A stretch of 64,000 bases of DNA from Physcomitrium patens (lineage: Eukaryota > Streptophyta > Bryopsida > Funariales > Funariaceae), in contig NC_037271.1 in NCBI RefSeq assembly GCF_000002425.4, positions 186,001 to 250,000 of the forward strand. Reading direction: 5' to 3'. A program made the position numbers and the translations under genes. This document shows, in pieces, positions 1-11,268 of the stretch; the first letter of the stretch is position 1, and each line of letters opens with the position of its first letter. The notes under the pieces were generated by a model. That model was not told the DNA's origin, did not search any database, and was given only the letters and a program-made list of their open reading frames with translations.

Positions 1-1393
1 ATTGTTGAATGCATGCAACCCTAAATCCTACCCCCAAAAGCTGTAGCTCCTCTGGTACACCCCACACAACGCGTCATCTCGAGGCGCCTCTGCATCGTGC
101 ATCGCCGCGGGTAAGAACAAGGTCCACCGCCGAATTACATGCTACGCTTGCACATCCTGCGACATAGGCATGTAGTCACCCATCGATTCATACAACGATG
201 GCGATGACCAACTCCCCCGTCCAACGATGCCAGTCTCCCCGCTCCGTCGCTCATAAACGGTGACTTTTTTCCTCCTCCCACGAAACCCTAAACCTGCTGT
301 CTCTACAAAACTGCCATTGTCTCTCTCGCAAGCCCCTACTCTTCTTCACTCCACGTCTTTCTCCACCCCCTTCCCTCGGTAGTATCTCATTGGCCACACT
401 TCCGTCTCTCTCAACTTCGAACTGCCGTCTGACCGCTCATTCTTCTTGTGCTTTGTAAGTAAACCTGAACAATGTGATTGTTGAGACATGACGCCCTCTT
501 GCTCTTCTGTGAAGCCTGAGGTAGCCTTTGATCGCAAGACTAGATAACCAAATATTGTGATTAGGGCCCGTAGAAGGGGAAAGGATAATGAGAGTGGCAT
601 CCAGGGGACGATGGTAGTATGGGATGGACGACGCTCTTGATGTGCCTTTCTCTTGTGCGGGCGCATGTGCCTGGTTTTGAGTGTAAACCTGGTCGCAAGT
701 GGGACCTCGTAGGTGATATTCAGTTCTAAAAACTCACATCTATGAATTCATAATTTCCACAGCATGGTTACTTGCTCATGTGTTCGGCTCACAGTTTTGT
801 GCTTCGCCTCATGTTTGAGTTGAGATAATTGTCAACTATCTACTTATAATGGTTCGGTCCTTACGAAAATGGTAGTAGATGAGGGTGTTCATTTGGGTGA
901 AGCAAGACGAAGAGGTCGCCTCTTGATTATGACTCATGGCACCCAAGGTGGAAACTCTGTCTCAATCAATACACATGGATTCTTTGCACGGAAATCGTAC
1001 TTTTTTAAATGGAAGTGTAATGGTGGCATTGTTGAACTGATATTGTTCTTCTGTAGCTGGAACTAAAGTGCATTTCTAAGCATTTTCAGTCTTCATATTG
1101 GAAGTACAAATCGCATCTAGAAAGTGGGTTATTGCTACACAAGGGTGATATGGCGAGGGAGTTGTGTTTCACAACTGTATTCATCTAATTCCCCTCCTGT
1201 TCACAACTGTCAAAACGGCCGACTTTACTCAGTCTACGACTACTCCTGTGGCCAGTTTCGATGACCTAAGACAAACGCTTTACAGCAGCCATCCCTTGTC
1301 ATGACTTGAACCTGTAAATTTTTTTAGTATCGCTTTTGTACTAAATTTATATATCTCTGGCATTAAACATTGGCTCCTTCATCTGCATGTAAG

Positions 1394-1424
<31 letters not shown>

Positions 1425-1750
1425 CTATTTGCTGGGACTTACAGAAAATACATAACTACTAATCTGTTTTTTTTTCCTTTTAAGATTGTAACAAGCATGT
1501 ACTTACATTTTGTAGATACAAATTTTGTATTATTATATGATTTCAGAGTTTCTCACTACAAATGCAATTTATAAAAGATACAATAATAAAACACGCAATT
1601 TAGCGAGAAAGTATGAGGTACCTCACTGTTTATTATATCCAAAAACATACACAATCAAATAATTCAAACTACCGCAAAGAAATATTGAAATCATACATAT
1701 CATACTCAAATCAAACATATCTAACATATCATACTAACCTATCAATCACC
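1..1750. other. Intergenic DNA, no supported gene
   Basis: Only short random open frames are present. Near 283-296 there is a telobox-like AAACCCTAAAC followed by pyrimidine-rich sequence (296-365), a combination seen at the 5' ends of many plant genes, but no convincing coding exon follows on the plus strand. A perfect (AT)n run occupies about 1393-1421. The rest is AT-rich sequence in which I recognise nothing. Confidence 0.5.
1393..1421. repeat. (AT)n microsatellite
   Basis: About 14 uninterrupted AT dinucleotides, directly visible. Confidence 0.9.
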
Positions 1751-1758
1751 TAAACATT

Positions 1759-4700
1759 ATGCTTGCTCTGCAATACTATAGCATAAGGACTCTCATCATT
1801 CTATGGCGAAGCGACTCCCTCCACGTGTCCTATGGTGTTCTCTACCATAGCGGACAATTCATGAATATGCACCGGACAATCTACGGTACCTCCAAGACTA
1901 ATGGACGCAGACTCAACATATCTGTAACTGCCAGGTTTACCGTGTCGCATGTGTCTTACGCCATCATCATTATAGTAGAAGCCATCTTTGAACAACATCT
2001 CTTGGTTTGAGGCGAAGGCCCCCTAAAATGCAGCAATGTCTTCTAATAAGCCAGATCTTGGAACAGAAGGCAATATAGGTCCCATATCACTTCCAGTACC
2101 TTCGACCCTCTCATGTATCTCTGATCCTGGCTCTGATTGAGAGGGCCCTAAAGCTTGCCGAGGCTGCATTGATGGAATACTCTACCTCGTAGGAGATTTA
2201 TCTACTTCTTCATCTGTGCTTGATTCCTCGTTGGTTGAGCTATTGTCAGTCAAGGAATATTTTGATCCAGATAAACGTGGCAATCTCTCATTCAAAGTTT
2301 GTTCCTCTTCATCGTCGTCCTCTTGCCTCTCTTCACCAATCGCCTCTTTGGTATCTTGTATGATATCTGGAGCACTACTTGTTCTGCATGCCGTCTCAGT
2401 GGTCAAGATATGCTCTTGGAAACTGTTGCACAATTCATCGTATAGGAATCTAGTCCTCTCCGTGCAATCGTCAATGATAATAATCTCGGATCCCTGGAAA
2501 TCCCCGAGAAGTATTGTAGGAATAGCAGACATACTGCATGCCACTAAACCCCAACCTCGAGGTAGGTATGAATCCACAAGTCTTGACAGCTCTGAAGGAG
2601 ATCTCTCGAGTGGATCAACTTCAGAAGGCTGCAGTGCCTCACTCCACAGATCTTGAAATACAAGTGGAAGTGGACTGTCCCCAGAAACATAGTTGGGGCT
2701 AGGGGAAGTACCAACAGGATGTTGCATACAAATCACAACAGCGCCAATTGGTTGTACTATTTGCTGCAAGCGCCCACTCTCTGTAAAATCAAGTACATAA
2801 GGATCAACTGAGTTGGCATCAAATGCCCAGAATCCATGTCGCATAGAACAACTTTCAGGAAGCTTCACCTTCGCAAACAACTCCTCATTGGCATATATGG
2901 CTGATGATAATAAGAAGATGACGTTCCATTGTTCGATGTTTGTCACCCATAATGCCAATTATGCAAAGGCTTTGGATAACTGCTCATCACCCCATAGACC
3001 ATCTCCATGCCTCTCACGGCCACGCCAACAATTAATCACACATAAGCATGATTTTCCTAGTTGTACGTGATCTGAACGGAATAACCCTCTTCTACATCAA
3101 ACCATAAGAGAGTTCTGTGGGTCATTCTGACCTGGCCTTTGAACTTGCATCTGCCATTCCCAACTAGCAGTGCTCAAATCTCCGACATCAACAGATAACC
3201 CATTGTATCCCCGTCCCCCTACTGCAACATTATGATAATGATATTTGATGGAAGGGGGTATGAGGTGGACAATGTCTTCCAGCTTAGATACCTTCCCTCG
3301 CACAGGAGCAGCCCATGCCGCTTTTATTAGAGCATCCAAATGCTTTGCCAAGGTATAAACCTGTTCCTTGCCCCTTGGAAAATACTTCATTATGGATATA
3401 CGAAAGAACTCCTCCATAGAATTTGGTGAACACTCTTTGTTGTCCACCCTCAACCAACGGATGATATTTATCACCGCTTCTTCTCACTGAAATCGATCAA
3501 CCGCAAAGGCAATGGTGCAATGTTGTGGATTCTTATCGTCTACACCAATGAAGTAATACTCTTGGCAAGGTCTCCGCCCGTTTGTCCCCAATGGCTTAGC
3601 TGTACAAGACTATACCAACCGTAGATAATATGAATCCGGAACCATGCTAAGGGGCCTCAACCAATTCTAAGTCATCACCTTTCGCTTCAGCCGCACATCC
3701 ACATTGGGATCCAACTCTTTCTTCTGTGCATACTGCTTCTACTTTTTCTCTTCTTTCTTGCTGTAAAAGAAAAGCCCGTCTTCATAGTCCTTGCACACGC
3801 TAATGATAGCTTCAAAGCAATCATCGCTCGGATTCCAGACATCACGAGTCAAGTCCTACATGTTTTTAGCCAACTTCTTAATTGACACTTCATTATTGTC
3901 AACCATCTTATGCAACCTATGCACTGCACTTGCCGCACTCACCAAAGCAATGCCTCTGCATGTATCGTCTGTGTGGACTGAGCTATCAGGCCTCCGGTAT
4001 AGATTCCAGATCTGGCGGAGCTTTATTAAATCCTCTTCCACGGTAGAATAAGATTTTCTCTCCCACTCTGTTATGTTGATCCGCACTGACTTATCAATAT
4101 AAAAACAACGATCATCATACACCACGAAGGTTGCCTCCCGCTGCTCAAATATCTCTATGTATTCAGTTCCTGGAATCTTATCGTTCCTCCACTCCTCCTA
4201 TGCAAACTTGCAAGCTGCCACTATGTATTGACCATCCACTAGCTCCCAAATAATATGATCTTGAAGCCAAGCATATTGGGATCCTTAGACACCATTTGCA
4301 GAAGCACTCCCCTGTGTAATGAAGTCGCGTTCAAACTCTCGTGCTGCTCCTTCAATCGGAAACGATACCTCTTGCAGCACAACCGTACCATCGTCGGTAG
4401 TAGTATGCAAAATGTATCGAATTGGTCAAAGTACCAATTTTCTCATCCGGGTCCTGGATTCTGGATCTCTTAACAGGTGATATACATCTCTAGCCCTCTT
4501 CTGTGATAAAACTTGATGGTTCGTCTCTGGATTCTCCACTGAGACAATGCGGTCTATGTGTGCATTAAACACAATATTCGCCCACAAAGATCCTTTCACA
4601 ATCTCATCCGCTGTAGGCACTAGAACTTTGGACCTATGTGAACTTTGAACGTCCATTGGCATCTCTCTTTCCTCCTCTGAATCTTCATGGGGTCGATCCT

Positions 4701-5618
4701 TAGGTTGTGAAACTCCTCTTCCTCTTGCGACACGGTCGACAAGTTTACAGAACCACCAAGCAAAGATGCAGAGACCCTACGATGATATGCACATGCTCTG
4801 CGTCCCGACCTAGGGACCCGGCCACTCGATCTTGAGGCTCTCTCAATCAACCTCGTACCACCTGCATCCAAACCCGAGGGGCCTCTACCAAAACCATAAG
4901 GTACATCCCTCTGATCACGTCGTGGCCGCTTCAAAGGACGTTCACTTTGTATTGGAGGATTAGCTGATGCTGGCGTCTGAATTGATGCGGTAGGATGACG
5001 GTCCTCACGCCTACGGCTCACCCCTACAGGTTGCCAATCCAATTGTGTTGGACGTGCAAGAGCTCAAAAAACTTCTTCCGTCTCTTCTGGTTCCATTGGT
5101 GGAGCTTGAGCTGCTGCGCTTGTTGGATTTGTCGCCCGTAATGCCTCATATCTAATATGTTCATTCATAATCCTCTTAGCCCGCAGCACCATTTCTAGCG
5201 ATAACTCCAAACAAGCCAAGACATTATTATGCCTAGCAGTATGTACCGCAGGATGTATGTTCACCCAAAACGTCTGCTATGATTTGAGTAATTTCACTTG
5301 CCCTGGATTCTGGATGAGACTTGTAGGGACGGGTGCTACAAGCAACTTCTTAGAAAGAGAAAACTTCACCGACGTTGTATCAGAATTTGACGCCATTACA
5401 TATTCCATATCATCAGGTCGACTTGAAATTGCTTGGATTTCCCCAAAACGGCTCCTCAATCCTGATGTACGCTTCGCTAGCTCAAAGGGATAAATAGTCA
5501 CCCACAAGAACGGCTTAAATGGCTCTTCTTCCGCAATCCACCAGCCGTGGCTCTCCCAATCCTTGTTGATGTTTGGTGCCATAATGCCACACTCAAAAAA
5601 CCTGAATGTCATTATCAT
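1759..5618 (-). pseudogene. Long decayed intronless ORF of unknown function (~1,290 codons)
   Basis: Reading the minus strand from a Met codon at 5618, one frame stays protein-like to about 4640. After a single shift near 4620-4662, a second frame stays protein-like to about 1759. Along this 3.86-kb path I see about 15 in-frame stops, for example near 5275, 5055, 4423, 4199, 3853, 3739, 3674, 3488, 3096, 2960, 2181 and 1800, but only one frameshift and no clear introns. The text between stops is not low complexity. There is a basic patch (RPLKRPRRDQR) in the N-terminal third, a block with KGSLWANIVFNAHIDRIVS, and a C-terminal acidic stretch (QEDDDEEEQ) followed by a Ser/Thr/Glu-rich tail. I see no zinc knuckle, DDE, RT or helicase signature and do not recognise the family. 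It could be the protein of an undescribed mobile element or a dead single-exon host gene. That it was once one ORF is well supported; its function is unknown. Confidence 0.7.
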
Positions 5619-6126
5619 ACAATAGTAATCGTTAATATGGTATATGATTTAGTCTTGCTTGTTTAGTCTTTCAAGCCACTAATTTACCACAAACTAAACT
5701 TACACATCAGATACCACTTCTACAGAACTTACACCTCAAAGAAATCAATGTGTTGCCATCTGTCACCATGTAGAAAAGGACATTGAACATCAAAATATCG
5801 AACACGAAAAGGTTAGGGTATCTTACGGATATGGTATTTGTAGGATACCGCAGGGGTAGGCTACTTGTAGGAGATCGCAAGGTAGGCTATACACTAGATT
5901 CGGGTATCAGAGGGTTATATCAAGATCTTGGGCGTTCCTTGAGAAGTGCACAAGATCTTGTGATCCTCACAACGAAACCCCTCCAAGGAATGTCTTGCAT
6001 GGACCAACAATGGAGTGATGAATTGCAACAAAATTAGCAATAGAAATGCTAGCACCCCTTCAATACTGTGTAAGGCACACCCAAGAAGTAGAATCAGTCA
6101 AGTTTCACTTCCTATTATCTTCATAA
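5619..6126. other. Intergenic spacer
   Basis: Upstream flank of the long minus-strand pseudogene. No ORF or repeat is recognised. A small 84-codon plus-strand frame (5783-6037) lacks coding character. Confidence 0.4.
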
Positions 6127-7568
6127 TTAACCCCTAAAGGACCAAACCCCCCTAGAGGTGCGTTTTTTTTATCTTAGGCAAGTACCTAAAATTTGAAAAA
6201 AATCTTTTTTCTTGAAAATTTTATACTAGATAGTCCCTAATAAGAGCTTTGTGGAGAAATTATTTTAGTTTTCTCTAGATTCATGGTTGAAAAGATAGTA
6301 CCTCCCAAAGTCAAAGATAGAGGCGTTGGATAGCTCTAAAATTTTGCTAGAAAATTCTATTAACATTGACGTTTTTCATACATATAGAGAATATTACCTT
6401 CTTTGAAAATGTCAAAAAAAAACTCTTGCCTTTAGTGTAAAAAAACATTTTAACCTAAATCAAACATTGTTACACATTTCGAGCAAGGGGAGAAAAAACT
6501 TCATCCTTTCTACATAAAACCTAGAGATCTTCATATTTTTCACTTTTTATTTTTTCAACAAAAATATGTGGTGTAAACCTTCTTATTGGCCATTTGGATT
6601 ATCATTCTGAAACTTATTAACCTTAAGGTACCATGACAGTTACACACCAAAAACAGTTCAAAACTCTTGGATTCTAGTGAAATGAACAAAGAAAGAAACA
6701 AAAACTTTTATTTATATTTTTGACCATATGATCTCAATTAAGACTTGTTAATTAACATAATTGCAAAATTTTATAAACTTTGACTTCACGGATTGAAAGA
6801 TTATAGTGTTTGAAGTGAAGCGAGTGGTTCATTTTCTTCCTTGTGTTTAGTGGATCAGCGGACTTTGACTTAACTTGGTGTCAAATTTCTGCATTACACA
6901 AGGTATATATCCAATACCATTGTGTTAATCATGATGTTAGTTCCTTATACACCAATTTTTAGAGGTAGAGGAGGGGTGTAACATATTCAAAACAACTATG
7001 CAAGGAGTAGGGGTTAAAAAATTGCCAATTCATGTTTTTTTTTTTTTTTTGTGAACTTAATATGATTTAGATTGATAATCAAAATGGTCAACAAAGGTTT
7101 ACACTAATATTTATTGTGGAAAAAATAAAAAGTCAAAAATATGAAGATCTCAAAGTTTTATGTGCAAAGGAAGAAGTTTTATGGTACCTTGCCCGACAAT
7201 GTATTACAATGTGTGAAAATGTTTGACTTGGGCTAACATGCTATTTTTCACTGAAGACAAGAACTTTTTTTGACAATATGAAAGGAAACAATATTACTTG
7301 CTAGTATTGAAAATTTCACATTCATTAGACTGTCATAGCTAAAGTTTTTGGAGGTGGCCAACATGCCCGTTCTCCCCAAATAAAATTCAAATCCCTATAA
7401 CTTTTTCATTAAATATTGGATATGGGAAAAAATTCTTCCCTCATTGAGGTATTAGTAATACCCATCTACAATAAAAATTTCAAAGATGAATGCTATAAAT
7501 TGACACTGTAGAAACCTGACCGAACCTTCAAAAAGCCCATTTTGGGACACTTGGCTTTTAGGGGTTAA
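6127..7568. mobile_element. Palindromic (foldback) repeat, copy A
   Basis: The unit begins TTAACCCCTAAAGGACCAA at 6127 and ends with a close inverted version (GGCTTTTAGGGGTTAA) at 7568. Internally the first half (for example 6500-6620) is an imperfect reverse complement of the second half (7040-7150), so the whole forms a hairpin with arms of roughly 700 bases. No transposase-like ORF is present. Copies B (11269-12673) and C (20640-21290) are homologous. This is the structure of a non-autonomous foldback or MITE-like DNA element; the superfamily cannot be told from sequence alone. A 30-base poly-A run (7574-7605) and a further arm-like fragment (to about 7810) follow directly. Confidence 0.7.
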
Positions 7569-7574
7569 GTTCAG

Positions 7575-7607
<33 letters not shown>

Positions 7608-8240
7608 TGATATGGCAATTTTTGGACCTCTACTCCTTGCACATGTTTTTCTTGAATTCAAACACTATAATCTTTTGATCCGTGCGGTCAAAGATTTTTA
7701 AAATTTTGTGAGTATGTTACTTAGTAAGTCATAATTGAGATCCTACAGTCATAACTATAAATAAGAGTTTTGTTTTCCTTCCTTACTCATTGCACTAGAA
7801 TCAACAATTTTGAAGTGTTTATGGTTTTTAGTAAGAAAGGTAGATATAAAGCTCAGAAGACTTACCCAGACGTGTAGCTAGTATCATATGAACCTTGCAC
7901 AGACAATAAGATTGCAACATCAGTCAACACCTTATAATGGTATTGTGGAATATTTATATATCTGTTAAAAAACTAAGCAAATGTGTCAAAACTTCAATAA
8001 TTACGCTAAGAACCTGGCGTGTTCCCAACAATTGCCATTCAAGGGGGATCAAAGGATGATTATGCTAAATTATCGTTATGTAAAGCCCTACAAGGATCTC
8101 AATAAGCTGATAGAGGCAGCCAAGTCAAGATACGGGGAACACTCTAAGACCATTACATTGGTAGCAATTGCCAATGCACAAAACATAGGATACGAGTGTG
8201 AACCATAAATGAAACAATGACTCTTTATCGACACCCCATG
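7569..8240. repeat. Poly-A run, arm fragment of the foldback repeat, then a small open frame
   Basis: 7574-7605 is nearly pure A. 7606-7810 matches parts of the foldback family (for example 7640-7700 is an inverted match to about 6780-6830 of copy A). 7981-8208 holds a 75-codon open frame with balanced composition that I do not recognise; it may be an exon remnant. Confidence 0.4.
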
Positions 8241-8244
8241 CTTT

Positions 8245-8580
8245 GCATCCGCTCCCCGTCCGCTCCTCATCTGCACCCTGTCCGCACCCTATCCAGGTCC
8301 CGTTCGACAGGGCCCGGATAGGGTGCGGACGAGGAGCGGACAGGGAGTAGACAGGGAGGGGATCGGGAGCGGACGGGGAGCGGATGGGGAGCAGACATGG
8401 AGCGGACGGGGAGCGGACGAAGAGCGGACAAGGAGCGGACGGGAAGTGGACGGAGAGCGGACGGGAAGTGGACGGGAAGTGGACGGACAACGGATGGAGA
8501 GCGGATGGGGAGCGGACGGGGAGCAGACGAGGAGCGGATGGGGCTGACGGGATTGGACGGGTGCGGATGGCGAAAGGCGA
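8245..8580. repeat. 11-bp G-rich minisatellite with strand-switching hairpin
   Basis: From about 8320 to 8575 the plus strand is a tandem array of an 11-bp unit (GGGGAGCGGAC and variants). At 8245-8300 the complementary strand of the same unit is present. The switch point is a hairpin centred near 8305, with GTCCGCACCCTATCC on one side and GGATAGGGTGCGGAC on the other. The Arg/Ser/Gly/Asp-rich plus-strand frames and the Pro/Ser-rich minus-strand frame here are products of the repeat, not genes. Confidence 0.85.
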
Positions 8581-8689
8581 ACAGATTATCGGGTAAGAAG
8601 CTCTCGGGCGGTCATTGAACAACACATTCAGGGGTGTGCGCCCGCACACCCTTTGAGCAGTGAGCCTACCTTCCAAACCAATTCTAAGT

Positions 8690-9005
8690 ATGTGCACTTT
8701 GAGGTCAATGTGAGGTCTATGCAGGTCGAGGTCGACGTGAGGTCTGTCCAAGTCGAAGTGAAGGTTGACGCGAGGTCTGTCCAAGTCGAGGTCAACGTCG
8801 ACGTGAGATTTGTCCAAGTCGACGTTGAAGTCTGTCCAAGTCGACGTTGAAGTCTGTACAAGTCGACGTCGAGATCTGTCTAAGTCGACCTCAAGGTCGA
8901 CATGAGGTCTATCAAAGTCGATGTCGAAGTTGATGTTGACGTCGACGTGAGGTCTGTCCAAGTCAAGGTCAACGTCGACGTCTGGGCAAGTCAAGGTCGA
9001 AGAGA
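8690..9005. repeat. GTCGAC-rich minisatellite
   Basis: Degenerate tandem array built on GTCGACGT, GAGGTC and CTGTCCAAGTCGA blocks, with longer units near 30 bp such as GAGGTCTGTCCAAGTCGA. The minus strand reads as Asp/Val/Leu/Arg/Pro/His repeats, explaining a 289-codon minus-strand frame (8125-8994) as a by-product. Confidence 0.8.
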
Positions 9006-9019
9006 GATCACCTCAAGGT

Positions 9020-9890
9020 TGACATTGTAGATCACATAACACAAGTTGAACCCGAGGTCGAGATCTCTTCATAATTGTGCACGATCTGATCCAATCGTGT
9101 CGATGTATACAGATCTGATCTTGTGTGCAGGAGTAACATATATTTATGCAAACATTCAGCTTTGTGTGCTCGATCATGTATGTACAAACGCGTGTTTTGA
9201 GACTATATCCGGGTATTAAATAAGGTTCTTGGGCGTTCTTCTCCCAAAGAATCTTAAGAGTGTACGGCCACACACCCTTGCCAAATACTTGAGGTAGGGT
9301 TGCCTATTGCGGCAACGGCGCTAGGGCAAGGTTATCGGAGCCAATGGCGGCGTTAGGATAGGGTTACAGGACCTAATCAAAGGTGGCTCTCTCTTGTTTA
9401 TCGCTCTCATTCCATCACGTCTATGGACATCGCAAACTTGGACATGCAACAAATTACATTCTAGTACAATAAAACGTTTGATGTGAAGAAATACATACCA
9501 GCTTGCTGCCTCGAATCGTAACAAAATATAGCTGCCGCCTCAAATCATACTTGCCGATTGAAATTGCATCCGCTGCCTCGTCAATTCTACAAAACGCTCA
9601 AAAAACCACTATAATAAATAAAATACTAAACCCACTAATAAGCACTAATTTTGACGTCACAATTCCAAGAGAACTCACCTTTGAAGATGGAAAGAAAAGA
9701 GAGCCTCTAGGGTTTGAAAGGCTAACTTATGATGTGTCAACTTGGTTTTCCCTTAGTTTAGGTAAATTTTTCTTTATTGTCTAGACATCTACCCAGGGGG
9801 GATGTAGGGGTGGAGAAATTTTTACTAAATATAGTAAATTTTTGGTGAAATTTGTGAAGAAAAATTGTTGTTTTTTTCTATTAATCGGGG
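9020..9890. other. Spacer between minisatellites
   Basis: Mixed-composition DNA with no supported gene. Several short frames of 60-95 codons occur on both strands without coding character. Confidence 0.4.
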
Positions 9891-10245
9891 TGGGACGCAG
9901 GCAGATGGGGGCAGACGAGGGCAGACGGGGGCATATGGGGGCGTACAGGGGCAGACATGGGCAGACGGGGCAAATGAAGGGTCGGACAAGGGGATCAAAC
10001 GAGGGGGTCGGACGAGGGGGTCGGACGAGGGGGTCGGACGAGGGGGTCGGACGAGGGGGTCGGACGAGGGGGTCGGACGAGGGGGTCGGACGAGGGGGTC
10101 GGACGAGGGGGTCGGACGAGAGGGTCAGACGAGGGGGTCGGATGAGGGGGGGGGACGGGGGCAGACGAGGCGGACGAGGAGTCGGAGGGGAGGCGCGGAC
10201 GAGGGGACGGACGAGGGGGGTCGGACGGGGGGGAACGCGTGTAAT
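9890..10245. repeat. 13-bp G-rich minisatellite (quadruplex-prone)
   Basis: 9890-9970 carries an 11-bp GGGGGCAGACG-type unit related to the 8.3-kb array. 9985-10150 is an almost perfect 13-bp tandem array of GGGGGTCGGACGA, and degenerate units run to about 10245. Runs of five G every 13 bases on the plus strand predict G-quadruplexes. The Gly/Arg and Pro/Arg frames here are repeat artefacts. Confidence 0.9.
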
Positions 10246-10249
10246 TTTT

Positions 10250-10900
10250 TTACTTGATTTCACCACTCTTTGATGATATGTTTACACACGTGGCACTAGT
10301 TTGCGGACGTGATATCCCACGTGTCATCACCAAAGTGAATGTAAAACGTGAATTTCACGATAATTTTCCAGACCGTCACATTAACGTCATGGTCCGTCAC
10401 AACGTCATGTCGTTATTGTGTCGTGACATTGTGACATTATGACAGGAAAGGCCCCCGTCACAACACAATAGACAACCCTACTTATAATGTCTTTTAAATC
10501 CCATGCATGTAGTAAGAGAAGTAAACAAGGAGTCCAACTCCAAGTTTAGAACATTATTTTTTCCTTCCCCTTCTATGATTTCTTTGGACTTTTACTTTTT
10601 ATTCACTTGGTTTGAACATTTAACACTTAAATAAGAAGTGCTACATATATAATATAATGACTTTCTATATCTGACAACTCTAATATCGTATATATGGATC
10701 ACTTTCAGGACACATGTGTTGAAATAGTTAGAGTTGGAGAATTTTGGCTTTAGACACTTTGGACCTTTCATACCACGTATTCCTAGAGCTCCATTCTTAT
10801 TTTCCATAGTCTTACCATGATTTTTGCAGGAGCTAGAGAGGATGACCACCAACAACGAGCGCACATGGATCTGAAGTTGAACGCCATCTAACGGACCAGG
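10250..10900. other. Spacer with a possible short exon
   Basis: No gene is supported. At 10828-10902 a stretch flanked by TTTTTGCAG and CAGGTACCT looks like a small exon, open in one frame up to a TAA. A related sequence (GAACGCCATCTAA...GGACCAG) recurs at 11479-11512, on the other side of foldback material, so the block may be a duplicated or interrupted exon. Confidence 0.25.
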
Positions 10901-10904
10901 TACC

Positions 10905-11268
10905 TAAAAATACTCATTGTTTTTATACAAACTTAGACATCTTCATATTTGTACTTTTTTCTCCCACAATAATATGTGGTGTAAACCTTCTTATAATCTA
11001 TTCGGACTATCATTCAAAAATATATTTATTTCACAAAAGAAGAAAACGTGAATTGGTAGTTTGTGAACCTTCAATCCTTACACAATTGTTTTGAATAGGC
11101 TACACCTCTTTTCTACCTCTAAAAATTGGTGTACAAGGGACAAATATCATTCTTAATATGATGGGAATGAATTTTAGACTTGGGTTAGTGCATAACTTTC
11201 ACATGAAGTGAAGTCAAAATCTACTGATCCAGTCACCACAAGGAGAAAAATAAACTGTTTTCTCTATT
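10905..11268. repeat. Truncated foldback arm (copy D)
   Basis: Matches one arm of copy A in the same orientation, including the AATATGTGGTGTAAACCTTC motif (compare about 6568 in copy A) and the later ACCTCTAAAAATTGGTG motif in the opposite sense. It abuts copy B directly. Confidence 0.6.

Noticed and set aside
6127-7568. Foldback copy A as an LTR pair
   Set aside because: The halves are inverted, not direct, repeats and there are no TG...CA ends, primer site or retroelement genes.
8125-8994. 289-codon minus-strand frame with Asp/Val/Leu repeats and Pro/Ser repeats
   Set aside because: It spans two different minisatellites and the spacer between them, and its text is dictated by the 11-bp and GTCGAC units. 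No domain and no non-repeat part.
9781-10273. Overlapping 130-161-codon Gly/Arg and Pro/Arg frames on both strands
   Set aside because: A 13-bp tandem repeat is open in several frames at once, so open frames carry no evidence of coding.
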